Source of the DNA: DATMER01 sp040349255
Lineage (GTDB): Bacteria; Acidobacteriota; Thermoanaerobaculia; Multivoradales; UBA5704
Reading direction: 5' to 3'
Assembly: GCA_040349255.1 (NCBI GenBank)
Contig: JBEQUE010000005.1
Span: 1-64,000 of the forward strand
DNA length: 64,000 nt
In this document: positions 7,679 through 16,138 of the stretch, piece by piece
How positions within the stretch are numbered: position 1 is the stretch's first letter
Layout: every line of letters starts with the position of its first letter
Made by a program: the position numbers and the translations under genes
The notes under the pieces: generated by a model
Told to the model about the DNA's origin: nothing
The model's database searches: none
What the model saw: only the letters and a program-made list of their open reading frames with translations

Positions 7679-10381
7679 TCAGACCAGCAGTGCGTAGGGT
7701 TTCTCGGGGTCGATCCCCAGCTCCCCGATGGCCTTGCGGGCTGCCGCGGCGTCGATCTCGCCGCGCTTCGCGAGCTCGGCCAGGGCGGCGGCGGCCACGC
7801 TCTCGGCGTCCACCTCGAAGAAGCGGCGCAGGGCCTCGCGGGTGTCGCTGCGGCCGAAGCCGTCGGTGCCCAGGGGGTGGAACCGGCCCGGCAGCCAGCG
7901 GGCGATCTGGTCGGGGACCAGCTTCATGTAGTCGGTCACCGCGAGGATCGGCCGGTCGTCGCCCTCGAACAGCGAGACCACGTACGGCTTGCGCGGCTCC
8001 TCGCCGGGATGGAGACGGTTCCAGCGCTCGGCTTCGAGCGCGTCCCGCCTCAGCTCCTTGTAGCTCGTGGCGCTCCAGACCTCGGCGGCCACGCCGAAGC
8101 GCTCGGCCAGGATCTGCTGCGCCCGCAGCGCCTCGCGATGCAGCGAGCCGCTGCCCAGGAGGTGGACCTTCGGTTTGTCCTCGGTCCCCTCCAGAACGCC
8201 TTTGAACTTGTAGAGCCCCTTGAGGATACCCTCGCGGCAGTCGGGCGAGGGGAGCGGCGGCATCGGGTAGTTCTCGTTGGTCAGGGTGATGTAGTAGAAG
8301 ATGTCCTCCCGGTCCTTGTACATCCGCCGCAGGCCGTCCTCCAGGATGACCGCGATCTCATAGGCATAGGCCGGGTCGTAGGCCAGGAGGTTCGGCACCA
8401 CGCTCGCGAGCACCAGGCTGTGGCCGTCCTCGTGCTGGAGCCCCTCGCCGTTGAGCGTCGTGCGGCCGGAGGTGGCGCCGAGCAGGAAGCCGCGCGCCCG
8501 CTGGTCCGCCGCGGCCCAGATGAGGTCGCCCACGCGCTGGAAGCCGAACATCGAGTAGAAGATGAAGAACGGGATGGCGTCGATGCCGTGCGTGGCGTAC
8601 GAGGTGCCGGCGGCGATGAAGGACGCCATGGAGCCGGCCTCGGTGATGCCCTCCTCCAGGATCTGGCCGTTCGTGGCCTCGCGGTAGTAGAGCAGCATGC
8701 TCTTGTCCACCGGCTCGTAGAGCTGGCCCACGTGCGAGTAGATGCCGAACTGGCGGAAGAGCGACTCCATGCCGAAGGTGCGCGCCTCGTCCGGCACGAT
8801 CGGCACCACCTTGGGGCCGATCTCCTCGTCCTTGAGGAGCTGGGTGAGCATCTGGACGAACACCATGGTGGTGGAGACGTCGCGGTCCACGCCGGTGTAG
8901 TAGCGCTCCCAGGTGCTGGACGCGGGCTGCGGCAGCGGCTCCTTGCGCACCCGGCGGCTCGGCACGGAGCCGCCCAGCGCGCGGCGGCGCTCCTGGAGGT
9001 ACTGGATCTCGGGGCTGTCGTCCGCCGGCCGGTAGAACGGGATGTCGTGCAGATCCTTGTCCGGGATCGGGATGTCGAAGCGGTCGCGGAAGAAGCGCAG
9101 CTCGTCCTCGTTGAGCTTCTTCTGCTGGTGGGTGACGTTGCGCCCCTCGCCGGCCTCGCCGAGGCCATAGCCCTTGACGGTCTTGGCCAGGATGACCGTG
9201 GGCGAGCCGGTGTGCTCCACCGCGGCCTTGAACGCGGTGTAGACCTTGACCGGGTCGTGGCCGCCGCGGCGCAGCTCGTGGAGCTGCTCGTCGGTGTAAT
9301 TCTTGACCAGCTCCGCCAGCTCGGGGTGCTTGCCGAAGAACTCGCGGCGGATGTAGTCGCCACCCTCGACGGTGTACTTCTGGAACTCGCCGTCGAGGGT
9401 CTCGTTCATGCGCTGGATGAGGAGGCCGGTGTTGTCGGCCTCGATGAGGGGATCCCAGTCGGAGCCCCAGATGACCTTGATGACGTTCCAGCCGGCGCCG
9501 CGGAAGTTGGTCTCCAGCTCCTGGATGATCTTGCCGTTGCCGCGCACGGGTCCGTCGAGGCGCTGCAGGTTGCAGTTGATGACGAAGATCAGGTTGTCGA
9601 GCTTCTCGCGGGCGGCGAGGCTGATGGCGCCGAGCGACTCGGGCTCGTCGGTCTCGCCGTCGCCCAAAAACGCCCAGATCTTGCGGTTCTGGGGGTCGCG
9701 CAGGCCGCGGTCGCGCAGGTAGCGGTTGAACTTGGCCTGATAGATGGCGGTGATCGGTCCCAGGCCCATGGAGACGGTGGGGAACTCCCAGAAGTCGGGC
9801 ATGAGCCAGGGATGGGGATAGGAGGCGAGGCCGCCGCCGGTCTCCAGCTCGCGGCGGAAGGCCTCCATGCGCTCGATCGGGATGCGCCCTTCGAGGAAGG
9901 CGTTGGCGTAGATGCCCGGCGAGGCGTGGCCCTGGATGTAGAGCATGTCGCCGTCGAAACCGCCTTCGCCGCGTCCCTTGAAGAAGTGGTGCAGGCCGAC
10001 CTGGTAGAGGGTGGCGGCGGAAGCGTAGGTGGAAATGTGGCCGCCCAGGCCGGCGAAGCGCTTGTTGGCGCGCACCACCATGGCCATGGCGTTCCAGCGC
10101 ACGAGGCTCTTGATCTTGCGCTCGACGGCGCGGTCGCCGCCGTAGGCCGGCTCCTTGTCCCTGGGGATCGTATTGATGTACGGCGTGTTGCCGGTGAACG
10201 GGAGGGTGACGTTCTTCTCGTAGCCTTTCTCCAGCAGTTTCTTGAGGAGGAAGCAGGCGCGGTCGTGCCCTTCGATCTCGACCACCTGCTCGAAGGCGGT
10301 CAGCCACTCCTCGGTCTCCTGGACGTCGGCGTCCTTGCCCCCCGTGTACCAGTTCAGCGGGGTCCTGAACTCCTCGCTCAT
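7679..10381 (-). CDS. aceE: Pyruvate dehydrogenase E1 component, homodimeric (AceE type)
   Basis: A 900-residue protein, the normal length for the E. coli-type homodimeric E1. The thiamine diphosphate site is clear (GDGETDEPES, then INCNLQRLDGPVRGNGK), and blocks such as GHISTYASAATLYQVG, GLHHFF and EGITEAGSMASFIAAGTSYA are characteristic. It decarboxylates pyruvate and passes the acetyl group to the lipoyl arm of E2. The start is the ATG at 10381, with AGGAGG about 10 nt upstream. No aceF or lpd lies nearby, but the lipoyl synthase (34519) and lipoyl transferase (58762) genes that supply the E2 cofactor are both in this window. The frame is intact. Confidence 0.97.
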   Translation of the reverse strand: MSEEFRTPLNWYTGGKDADVQETEEWLTAFEQVVEIEGHDRACFLLKKLLEKGYEKNVTLPFTGNTPYINTIPRDKEPAYGGDRAVERKIKSLVRWNAMAMVVRANKRFAGLGGHISTYASAATLYQVGLHHFFKGRGEGGFDGDMLYIQGHASPGIYANAFLEGRIPIERMEAFRRELETGGGLASYPHPWLMPDFWEFPTVSMGLGPITAIYQAKFNRYLRDRGLRDPQNRKIWAFLGDGETDEPESLGAISLAAREKLDNLIFVINCNLQRLDGPVRGNGKIIQELETNFRGAGWNVIKVIWGSDWDPLIEADNTGLLIQRMNETLDGEFQKYTVEGGDYIRREFFGKHPELAELVKNYTDEQLHELRRGGHDPVKVYTAFKAAVEHTGSPTVILAKTVKGYGLGEAGEGRNVTHQQKKLNEDELRFFRDRFDIPIPDKDLHDIPFYRPADDSPEIQYLQERRRALGGSVPSRRVRKEPLPQPASSTWERYYTGVDRDVSTTMVFVQMLTQLLKDEEIGPKVVPIVPDEARTFGMESLFRQFGIYSHVGQLYEPVDKSMLLYYREATNGQILEEGITEAGSMASFIAAGTSYATHGIDAIPFFIFYSMFGFQRVGDLIWAAADQRARGFLLGATSGRTTLNGEGLQHEDGHSLVLASVVPNLLAYDPAYAYEIAVILEDGLRRMYKDREDIFYYITLTNENYPMPPLPSPDCREGILKGLYKFKGVLEGTEDKPKVHLLGSGSLHREALRAQQILAERFGVAAEVWSATSYKELRRDALEAERWNRLHPGEEPRKPYVVSLFEGDDRPILAVTDYMKLVPDQIARWLPGRFHPLGTDGFGRSDTREALRRFFEVDAESVAAAALAELAKRGEIDAAAARKAIGELGIDPEKPYALLV

Positions 10382-10514
10382 GCTCGCATGACCTCCTGCC
10401 CCGGGCCAAACCCCCCGGGGGACGACCTAGATTGTCACGTCTGGGGCCGCCGCGCCAATGGATCGGGCCAGAGATCGGGATAGAATGCGCGCCACTGTCC
10501 GAGGGGAGGGAACC

Positions 10515-10940
10515 GTGATCGGCAGAGCGTTTGCCCGGATGCTGCTTCTCCTGACCGTCGTGGGAATTGTCCTGGGGACTGCGGGATGCCAGAACCCGCA
10601 GCGTCCGCCATTCATCTTCGAGATCCCGGCCGGCTACAAGGGCTGGGTGTCGGTGCAGTTCTTCCGCCCGGACTGTCCGGAGGTGCCGCTCGAAGGGGAG
10701 AAGGTGGTGGTCAAGATCCCGGCGAACGGCAGCCTGTGCACGGGCACGCCGCTCGGCTTCGGGGAGGTCCGGGACGAGTACTACTACGTGGATGCTTCGG
10801 GCAACCGGACCGACGCCAGGGCCGACGTCCGGCAGGAGCACGTGGCGATCGAGGGCGCGGCCCCGAAGAAGATCTTCGAGCGCTTCTTCGTCGGCACCGA
10901 GGCCGAGCTCAAGACATCGACCGAGCCCCGCTCCGAGTGA
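10515..10940 (+). CDS. Putative lipoprotein (DUF6843-like)
   Basis: A 141-residue protein. I chose the GTG at 10515 (GGGGAGGG upstream) because it puts a lipoprotein signal right at the N-terminus: a hydrophobic stretch (MLLLLTVVGIVLGTAGC) ends in a lipobox with Cys about residue 25. The mature part has IPAGYKGWVSVQF, which I associate with the uncharacterised DUF6843 domain; the rest is beta-rich with two further cysteines. It should be anchored in a membrane by its lipidated Cys. Its 3' end overlaps the convergent caspase-like gene by 32 bp, so the two transcripts would be antisense at their ends. No function can be assigned. Confidence 0.7.
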   Translation: MIGRAFARMLLLLTVVGIVLGTAGCQNPQRPPFIFEIPAGYKGWVSVQFFRPDCPEVPLEGEKVVVKIPANGSLCTGTPLGFGEVRDEYYYVDASGNRTDARADVRQEHVAIEGAAPKKIFERFFVGTEAELKTSTEPRSE

Positions 10941-12600
10941 CTCGGCCCTGCGCGCGGCCCGCCGGGCGCCGCCGGACCCGGAAGCGGCGCTCGATGGTGA
11001 TCCAGTCGTAGCCGCCGCGCGTCGCGCTGAAGCTCGCCCGGGCCTCGCGGGTGTCGCCGCGCACGGCCTGGAACAGCGAGGACAGGTCGGTCTCCCGGGT
11101 GGTGGCGAAGAGCTTCAGGAACTCCTCGCTTCCATCCGCGGCTCCATCCGGCACGAAGAGGTCCAGGCGGTTTTCCGAGAATGTGCCGATCTCGATCGTG
11201 CGGCCCGGGGCCAGGGGGTCGCTCACCCCCGGCGCCGGATAGATCTGGTCGACCTTGCCGGAGAGGCCGAAGTCCAGGACATAGATGTAGAGCGGCTCGG
11301 CGTGGCGGTTGACCACGCCGAAGGAGATCCGGTCCCCCTCCTCCACTTCGGCGCCGTCGTCGAGACGCTCCCAGCGGCCCTTCTTCAGGATGCCCAGGTT
11401 GAAGTCGACCTTGCCGCGCAGCGAGCTGTGCTCGTTGCGGATGGCCAGGGCGTCCCGGTAGCGCCGCCGGCGACTGTCCAGGCCCGAGTCGCCGCCGGCG
11501 CTCTCCTCCACCGCCCGGCACCAGCGGCCGATCGCGCCCGGCTCCGCCTCGTCCAGGATGCGGGCGGTGGCCGTCATGCCCAGCACCGAGATCACCTCGA
11601 CGCGGCCGAGGGTCTCGGCAGCACTCTTCACCTGCGGCGGATGGACGGTCCAGACCGACCCCTCGGACACGCCGCAGGCGGCGCCTCCGCCCAGGACGAC
11701 GCGGTCGGCCTCGCGCCGGTGGATCGGGAGGAAACGCATCGGCACCAGCTCGTCGAGGCCGAACAGCTCGCGATCGCGCGCGCCCTCGAGCTGGGGCTGC
11801 TGCTGGGCGAAGTCCTCGTTCACCCGGGAGGAGACCGGTTCGAAAACGTCGCGATAGGTCGGGCAGGCGCCGTCGGGGAGGCTTTCGAGCTCCTGGAGCA
11901 GATTCCAGGTCAGGGCTCCGTGGCTCCGGTCGCCGAGGACGAGCTCGTTCGCGCACTCCGTGTCTCGGCAGGCGGCGATCGCGACATGGCGGATGAACGA
12001 GGCCGGGCCGTCCTTGACGTCGCGCATCCTGCGCTGCGCGGGATCGGGCCGGCGCGTGTCGGCCTTCACCTGGCGGATCCGGGATGGCCGGGGTTTGTCG
12101 TCCCTCTTGGTCCGCGCGGTGCTGATCGTGCCCGAGTGGCAGCAGTCGAGGATCAGCGTGACGTTCGGGGTCTTCCGGGTGAGCGCCGCGACCCGCTCCT
12201 GGAGCTCGGCGCCGGAGACGTCCCGGTTCGGGTGGGGGTCCTCGTGGCCGCTGTCATGGGCGACGAACGTCTCCTCCATGGCGCTGGCCCGACTGATGCT
12301 CTCCTCCAGGGCTGTCCGCTGGGACCCGTGGCCGCTGTAGTGGACGACCACGGCGTCGTTCTCCCGCACCTGTCCGACCAGGGCGTCCAGGGCGTCCAGG
12401 ATGCCCTGGCGCGTGGCCTGCTCGTCGAGGAGCAGCTCGATCTGGCCGGCCGGGAAGCCGAAGCGCGTCTCCAGCAGGGCGGCGACCTCGCGGGCGTCGC
12501 GCACGCAGCCTTCGAGCTGCGACTCCGGGCGGAGGTTCGGATACTTGTCGATGCCGATGATCAGGGCCCTGCGGTTCTGTTTCGGCTGGTCGTGGGTCAT
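10909..12600 (-). CDS. Caspase-family (metacaspase-like) protease with DUF4384-type C-terminus
   Basis: A 563-residue protein from the ATG at 12600 (MTHDQPKQNRRALIIGIDKY), which fits the usual start of the p20 domain better than the longer frame. The dyad is textbook: VVVHYSGHGSQ (His about 91) and LILDCCHSGT (Cys about 154). The C-terminal third contains LYIYVLDFGLSGKVDQIYPA and a following FSENRLDLFVPDG, resembling the DUF4384 domain often attached to bacterial orthocaspases. There is no signal peptide. It would cleave after basic residues if it behaves like known metacaspases. It is divergent from the lipocalin-like gene (53 bp between starts) and overlaps the lipoprotein gene convergently by 32 bp. 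Confidence 0.9.
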   Translation of the reverse strand: MTHDQPKQNRRALIIGIDKYPNLRPESQLEGCVRDAREVAALLETRFGFPAGQIELLLDEQATRQGILDALDALVGQVRENDAVVVHYSGHGSQRTALEESISRASAMEETFVAHDSGHEDPHPNRDVSGAELQERVAALTRKTPNVTLILDCCHSGTISTARTKRDDKPRPSRIRQVKADTRRPDPAQRRMRDVKDGPASFIRHVAIAACRDTECANELVLGDRSHGALTWNLLQELESLPDGACPTYRDVFEPVSSRVNEDFAQQQPQLEGARDRELFGLDELVPMRFLPIHRREADRVVLGGGAACGVSEGSVWTVHPPQVKSAAETLGRVEVISVLGMTATARILDEAEPGAIGRWCRAVEESAGGDSGLDSRRRRYRDALAIRNEHSSLRGKVDFNLGILKKGRWERLDDGAEVEEGDRISFGVVNRHAEPLYIYVLDFGLSGKVDQIYPAPGVSDPLAPGRTIEIGTFSENRLDLFVPDGAADGSEEFLKLFATTRETDLSSLFQAVRGDTREARASFSATRGGYDWITIERRFRVRRRPAGRAQGRVTRSGARSMS

Positions 12601-12653
12601 GTCGGGTGAGACCCGGTTCAACAAGGGTTGTGTAGGAGATAGACTATGAGTCC

Positions 12654-13151
12654 ATGAACAACTCAACTCCCTCTATCGTAGGCACGTGGGCCCTGGTCGA
12701 AGCCTGGGACATCGGCGACGACCCGAACGACCCGACCAAGAAGACCTATCCCTGGGGCGATCCGCCGGCAGGCTACTGGGTCTTCGACTCGAGCAGCCAT
12801 TTCAGCCTGATGATTTCCCAGAACCCGCCGCTGGCCATCCCGGCCGACCCGTTCTCGGGAAGCCCTCAGCCCAGTTGGCTGACCCCCACGGCACCGTGGA
12901 CCGTGCCGTACGCTCTGCTGATCGCCACGTTCGCCACCGCCAACCCCTATGCCTACTTCGGGACCTACACCGTCGAGCTCGACAACCCGAATCCCAACCA
13001 GAGCGGCACGCTCCTCCTCACGGTCTTCTCCGACGTGATGCGCGCCTACACCGGCACCGTGCAGAGCCGGCCCTTCCAGTTCGACGGGCCCGACTTCCTG
13101 AATGTGGGTGTTTCAGGCCAGTATCTAAGGCGTTTGCAACGTTTGACCTGA
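12654..13151 (+). CDS. Lipocalin-like domain protein
   Basis: A 165-residue protein that opens with SIVGTWALVEAWDI, the N-terminal strand signature of the lipocalin-like (Lipocalin_5) family. It continues with a beta-rich sequence containing GYWVFDSSSHFSLMIS, YFGTYTVELDN and a final GQYLRRLQRL strand. There is no signal peptide, so it is probably cytoplasmic. A GTAGGAG ribosome-binding site lies about 14 nt upstream, which is rather far. Proteins of this family are usually annotated from their fold and have no agreed ligand. It is divergent from the caspase-like gene. No operon partner is visible downstream before the DUF262 gene 253 bp away. Confidence 0.7.
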   Translation: MNNSTPSIVGTWALVEAWDIGDDPNDPTKKTYPWGDPPAGYWVFDSSSHFSLMISQNPPLAIPADPFSGSPQPSWLTPTAPWTVPYALLIATFATANPYAYFGTYTVELDNPNPNQSGTLLLTVFSDVMRAYTGTVQSRPFQFDGPDFLNVGVSGQYLRRLQRLT

Positions 13152-13404
13152 TTGACGCGATTCAAGAGGCGCCATAAAGTAGCCAGGTCGATCAAGCTTA
13201 AGTACTTCGCCTGCTCATCGGGTCGCGCCTTCGGGCGCCGAGGACTCCAGGAAGAGGTACGGACGACTCACGAATGAACAACGGGGCCGGCTGAGCCTGC
13301 CACTGCGGAGAGACGCGCTTCGCTATCCAGCGGGCCCGGCTGGAAAGGCCGGCGCTTCCTCGCCGCGGCTCTCCGGCCAGATCAATGTGGAGGCCGACTG
13401 ATCC

Positions 13405-15162
13405 ATGAGCGCCAACTCCGGCAATCTTCTCTTCAATACGGTCAGCTACAACGTCGGTTCACTGCTCGACCAGATCGATCTGGGCAGTGTCGGCCTGCCG
13501 GATATCCAGCGGCCGTTTGTCTGGAAGAATGCGAAAATCCGCGATCTCCTGGACTCGATGTACCGCGGCTTCCCCGTAGGTTATCTCCTGTTCTGGCAGA
13601 ACGACCATGCCGAAGGATCGAGGGGCATCGGCGTCGACGGCAAACAGAGGCACTCAAGCCTCCTCATCGTCGACGGGCAGCAGCGGTTGACGTCGCTCTA
13701 CGCAGTCATCAGGGGAAAGAAGGTCCTCCGTGAGGACTACAGCGAAGAACACATCGAGATCGCGTTCCACCCTCTGGACGAGAAGTTCGAGGTGGCCGAC
13801 GCCGCGATCCGCAAGGACAAGCACTGGCTGCCGAACATCTCGCGGCTCTGGTCGTCCGACACCGACCTGTTCGAGCTCGTGGACGAGTATCTCGAAGGAC
13901 TGCGGCACACGCGGGAGCTCAGCACCGACGAAACCAGAAGATGCCGACAGAACATCAAGAGGCTCCAGGGTCTCGTAAACTACCCTTTCCAAGCTCTGGA
14001 GCTTCTGGCAACAGCCAGCGAGGAACAGGTCAGCCATGTGTTCGTCCGTATCAACAGCAAGGGGCAGCGGCTGAACGAGGCGGACTTCATCCTCACGCTG
14101 ATGTCGGTTTACTGGGATGAAGGACGGCACGACCTCGAGCGGTTCTCGCGCGCAGCCAAGAAGTCCGACAAGAAACCTGGGCCCTACAACCACTTCCTCC
14201 AGCCCGCGCCGGACCAGTTGCTGCGGGCAGCGATCGGCTACGGCTTCAAGAGGGGACGGCTGCAATACGTCTATTCCCTCCTGCGCGGCAAGGATCTGGA
14301 AACAGGCAAGTTCAGCGAGGAGCACCGGGAAGCGCAGTTTGCCCGCCTGAAGGAGGCGCAGGCGGGCGCACTCAACCTCCAGCACTGGAAGGATTTCCTC
14401 AAGTGCCTGATGCATGCCGGCTTCCGCAGCGGCAAGGTCATCACCTCCGAGACCACCGTGCTCTACAGCTACGTGTTCTACCTGCTCGGCCGGGCCGAAT
14501 ACAAGATTTCGGAGAGCGCGTTGCGGCGGACCATCGCGCGCTGGTTCTTCTTCGCGAGCCTCACCGGCCGCTACACGAATTCGCCCGAATCGGCCCTGGA
14601 GAGCGACCTCATCCAGCTCCGGGAGGTGAGCGACGCTGCCGGGTTCAAGGCGCGCCTCGACCGCAACATCGAGGCGCAGCTCACGGACGACTTCTGGCGC
14701 GTGACCCTGCCGAGCGACCTTGACTCGGCCGCGGCGCGCAGCCCTTCCCTGATGGCCTACATCGCGGCGCTGTGCCTGCTGGATGCGAAAGTCCTGTTTT
14801 CCAGGCTGAGCGTGAGCTCCCTGCTCGACCCGACCACGGACGCGTACAGGAACTCGCTCGAAAGGCATCACCTCTTCCCCAAGGACTGGCTGAAGAAACA
14901 TGGCTTTCCGGACGTCCAGAAAACCAACCAGATCGCCAACTACGCCCTGCTCGAATGGCCGGACAACTCCGACATCTCCGCGCACTCTCCCGCGGAGTAC
15001 TGGCCGCAGTTCAAGAACCGCTACTCTGCCGCGGAGTGGCGCACGATCCGCTACTGGCACGCGCTGCCCGAGCAGTGGGAGACGATGAAGTACGAGGAGT
15101 TCCTGAAGAAGCGCCGGGGCCTCATCGCCAAGGTCGTCCGCGACGGATTCGAAAGGATCTGA
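13405..15162 (+). CDS. DUF262 (GmrSD-like) defence protein with C-terminal HNH-type region
   Basis: A 585-residue protein. The N-terminal DUF262/GmrS domain is clear: LPDIQRPFVWK (residues 32-42) and the ParB-like nucleotide-binding motif IVDGQQRLTSL (about 88-98), followed by HVFVRINSKGQRLNEADFI. The C-terminal part has ERHHLFPKDWL and NQIANYALLEW, which match the DUF1524/HNH style of GmrD nucleases, so both halves appear fused in one chain. The family includes type IV systems that restrict modified phage DNA; a defence role is inferred from that. It is followed by a hairpin and then by the 20-bp array region, with no other intact gene for more than 1 kb. No RM methylase lies beside it, as expected for type IV. 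Confidence 0.85.
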   Translation: MSANSGNLLFNTVSYNVGSLLDQIDLGSVGLPDIQRPFVWKNAKIRDLLDSMYRGFPVGYLLFWQNDHAEGSRGIGVDGKQRHSSLLIVDGQQRLTSLYAVIRGKKVLREDYSEEHIEIAFHPLDEKFEVADAAIRKDKHWLPNISRLWSSDTDLFELVDEYLEGLRHTRELSTDETRRCRQNIKRLQGLVNYPFQALELLATASEEQVSHVFVRINSKGQRLNEADFILTLMSVYWDEGRHDLERFSRAAKKSDKKPGPYNHFLQPAPDQLLRAAIGYGFKRGRLQYVYSLLRGKDLETGKFSEEHREAQFARLKEAQAGALNLQHWKDFLKCLMHAGFRSGKVITSETTVLYSYVFYLLGRAEYKISESALRRTIARWFFFASLTGRYTNSPESALESDLIQLREVSDAAGFKARLDRNIEAQLTDDFWRVTLPSDLDSAAARSPSLMAYIAALCLLDAKVLFSRLSVSSLLDPTTDAYRNSLERHHLFPKDWLKKHGFPDVQKTNQIANYALLEWPDNSDISAHSPAEYWPQFKNRYSAAEWRTIRYWHALPEQWETMKYEEFLKKRRGLIAKVVRDGFERI

Positions 15163-15207
15163 GGCCGACGCCTGAGGCTGGCGGCAATGGGCACAACCCG
15201 GCCCCGA

Positions 15208-15240
15208 GGTGTGCGGAGCACCCCTGGTGCCCCGCACACC
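15208..15240 (+). terminator. Strong hairpin downstream of the DUF262 gene
   Basis: GGTGTGCGG (15208-15216) pairs perfectly with CCGCACACC (15232-15240). Inside it GCACC pairs with GGTGC around a CCT loop, with one mismatch between the two stems. There is no T-tract, so it is either a factor-dependent terminator or an mRNA 3'-end stabiliser. It lies 46 bp after the DUF262 stop codon. Confidence 0.5.
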
Positions 15241-15280
15241 TCCGGCAGCCCACCTCTCCCTACAGGCAGGCTCCGGGGCG

Positions 15281-15339
15281 GGACGGCGGCAGCCTTGGAC
15301 ACGGTGGCCGCCGTCCCTCTCAATTGTCAAGGAACCATG
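15281..15339 (+). repeat. Left copy of a ~60-bp inverted repeat flanking array 1
   Basis: This 59-bp stretch matches the reverse complement of 16049-16108 with about seven mismatches and one gap by hand alignment (roughly 87% identity). The inner 16-17 bp, TTGTCAAGGAACCATG, are identical. It contains its own GGCGGC/GCCGCC dyad and, on the minus strand, an outward-facing TTGACA hexamer. The pair encloses the 20-bp array, as terminal repeats of a small non-autonomous element would. No target-site duplication is evident. Confidence 0.75.
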
Positions 15340-15450
15340 GTTCTTCCCGAGTGGCCAGGAAGAAGAGCCCGCTGAAGCAGTTCTTTTACGAGCCACCCGG
15401 GCAACACGTTCATGATACGCGGGCCGGCTCTGTTTTGAGCCTACCCTTTC

Positions 15451-15470
15451 AAAAAGGCACAAAAGTGCCC
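15451..15470 (-). terminator. Rho-independent-type terminator on the minus strand, left of array 1
   Basis: Read on the minus strand, GGCAC-TTTT-GTGCC (stem 15465-15469 with 15456-15460) is followed directly by five T residues (15455-15451). The stem is short, but the arrangement is the classical one. There is no minus-strand gene immediately upstream, so it suggests that the array region is transcribed leftwards as a non-coding RNA. That is inference. Confidence 0.45.
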
Positions 15471-15645
15471 AAAACGACCCTCCAGAAAACAGAGCGAGCT
15501 CCAATCAAACGGGCACGAAATTGGTCTGGCCCGGTTTGTCACAAAACAGGGGCCTCCGGCAACTATATATAGAGGACACCGGAATGCCGGGTCCGAAGGA
15601 CTCCGAGGCGGCCAGATGTGCCGATCTGGCATGAGACAACACCTG

Positions 15646-15956
15646 GGAACCTTCTACGAGACGACGGAACGTTCTACGAGCCAAGGGAACGTTCTATATC
15701 AGAATGCAAGGTTCTATGAGCCGACGCAACGTTCTATGACGAAATGGAAGGTTCTACGAGCCCCTGGAAGGTTCTACGGCGAAATGGAAGGTTCTACGAG
15801 CTGGCGGAACGTTCTACGGAGGAAATGGAAGGTTTTATGAGCCGATGGAACGTTCTACACCGAAATGGAAGGTTCCAGGAGCCGATAGAACGTTCTATGC
15901 CGGAACGCAAGGTTCTACGGGCCGATGGAACGTTCTACGCCGAAATACAACCTTCC
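15646..15956. repeat. Array 1: sixteen degenerate 20-bp units, core GGAACGTTCTA
   Basis: Cores begin at 15646, 15666, 15686, 15706, 15726, 15746, 15766, 15786, 15806, then (after a single inserted base) 15827, 15847, 15867, 15887, 15907, 15927 and 15947. The period is therefore 20 bp almost without exception. From the third unit two subtypes largely alternate: GGAACGTTCTAYGCCGAAAT and GGAAGGTTCTAYGAGCCGAT, giving a 40-bp higher-order repeat. The core contains the palindrome GAACGTTC. The last unit is partial. The period is not a multiple of three, and the open frames across it (15616-15840, 15744-15995) have no ribosome-binding site, so it is non-coding. A related motif, TTCTTTTACGAGCC, lies at 15381, and an inverted TTCTACGAGCC lies at 16010-16020. 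Confidence 0.9.
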
Positions 15957-16048
15957 GCTGCGATAAATCGGCCTCCCCGGCCGCAGGCAAGGTAACGGAT
16001 CGGCAGGCTGGCTCGTAGAAGGACTCTGTAGGGATAGTCGTAAGGTTT

Positions 16049-16108
16049 CATGGTTCCTTGACAATCGAGAGGAATGGCGGCTGCCGGGTCCAAGGCCGCC
16101 GCCGTTCC
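16049..16108 (-). repeat. Right copy of the ~60-bp inverted repeat flanking array 1
   Basis: Reverse-complement partner of 15281-15339. On the plus strand it carries an outward-facing TTGACA (16058-16063). Its outer edge lies about 30 bp before the open remnant of a nucleotidyltransferase gene, whose 5' part is missing. The whole segment between the outer edges of the two repeats is 828 bp and has no credible gene. Confidence 0.75.
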
Positions 16109-16138
16109 GAACTGTTTCACCGGCCGGCGGGCATGTAG

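Noticed and set aside
13152..13404. Possible small RNA or gene between the lipocalin-like and DUF262 genes
   Set aside because: There are several short GC-rich dyads, but no clear promoter/terminator pair and no credible open frame.
15640..15960. CRISPR array
   Set aside because: The conserved part is only about 11 bp and the variable part about 9 bp, with degenerate cores; CRISPR repeats are longer and near-identical. No cas gene is in the window.
15616..15995. Two open frames across array 1 (74 and 83 codons)
   Set aside because: They exist because the repeat lacks stop codons in some frames. There is no ribosome-binding site, and the 20-bp period shifts the frame each unit, so no stable peptide repeat results.
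15281..16108. Complete insertion sequence
   Set aside because: Terminal-type inverted repeats are present, but there is no transposase frame and no clear target-site duplication.
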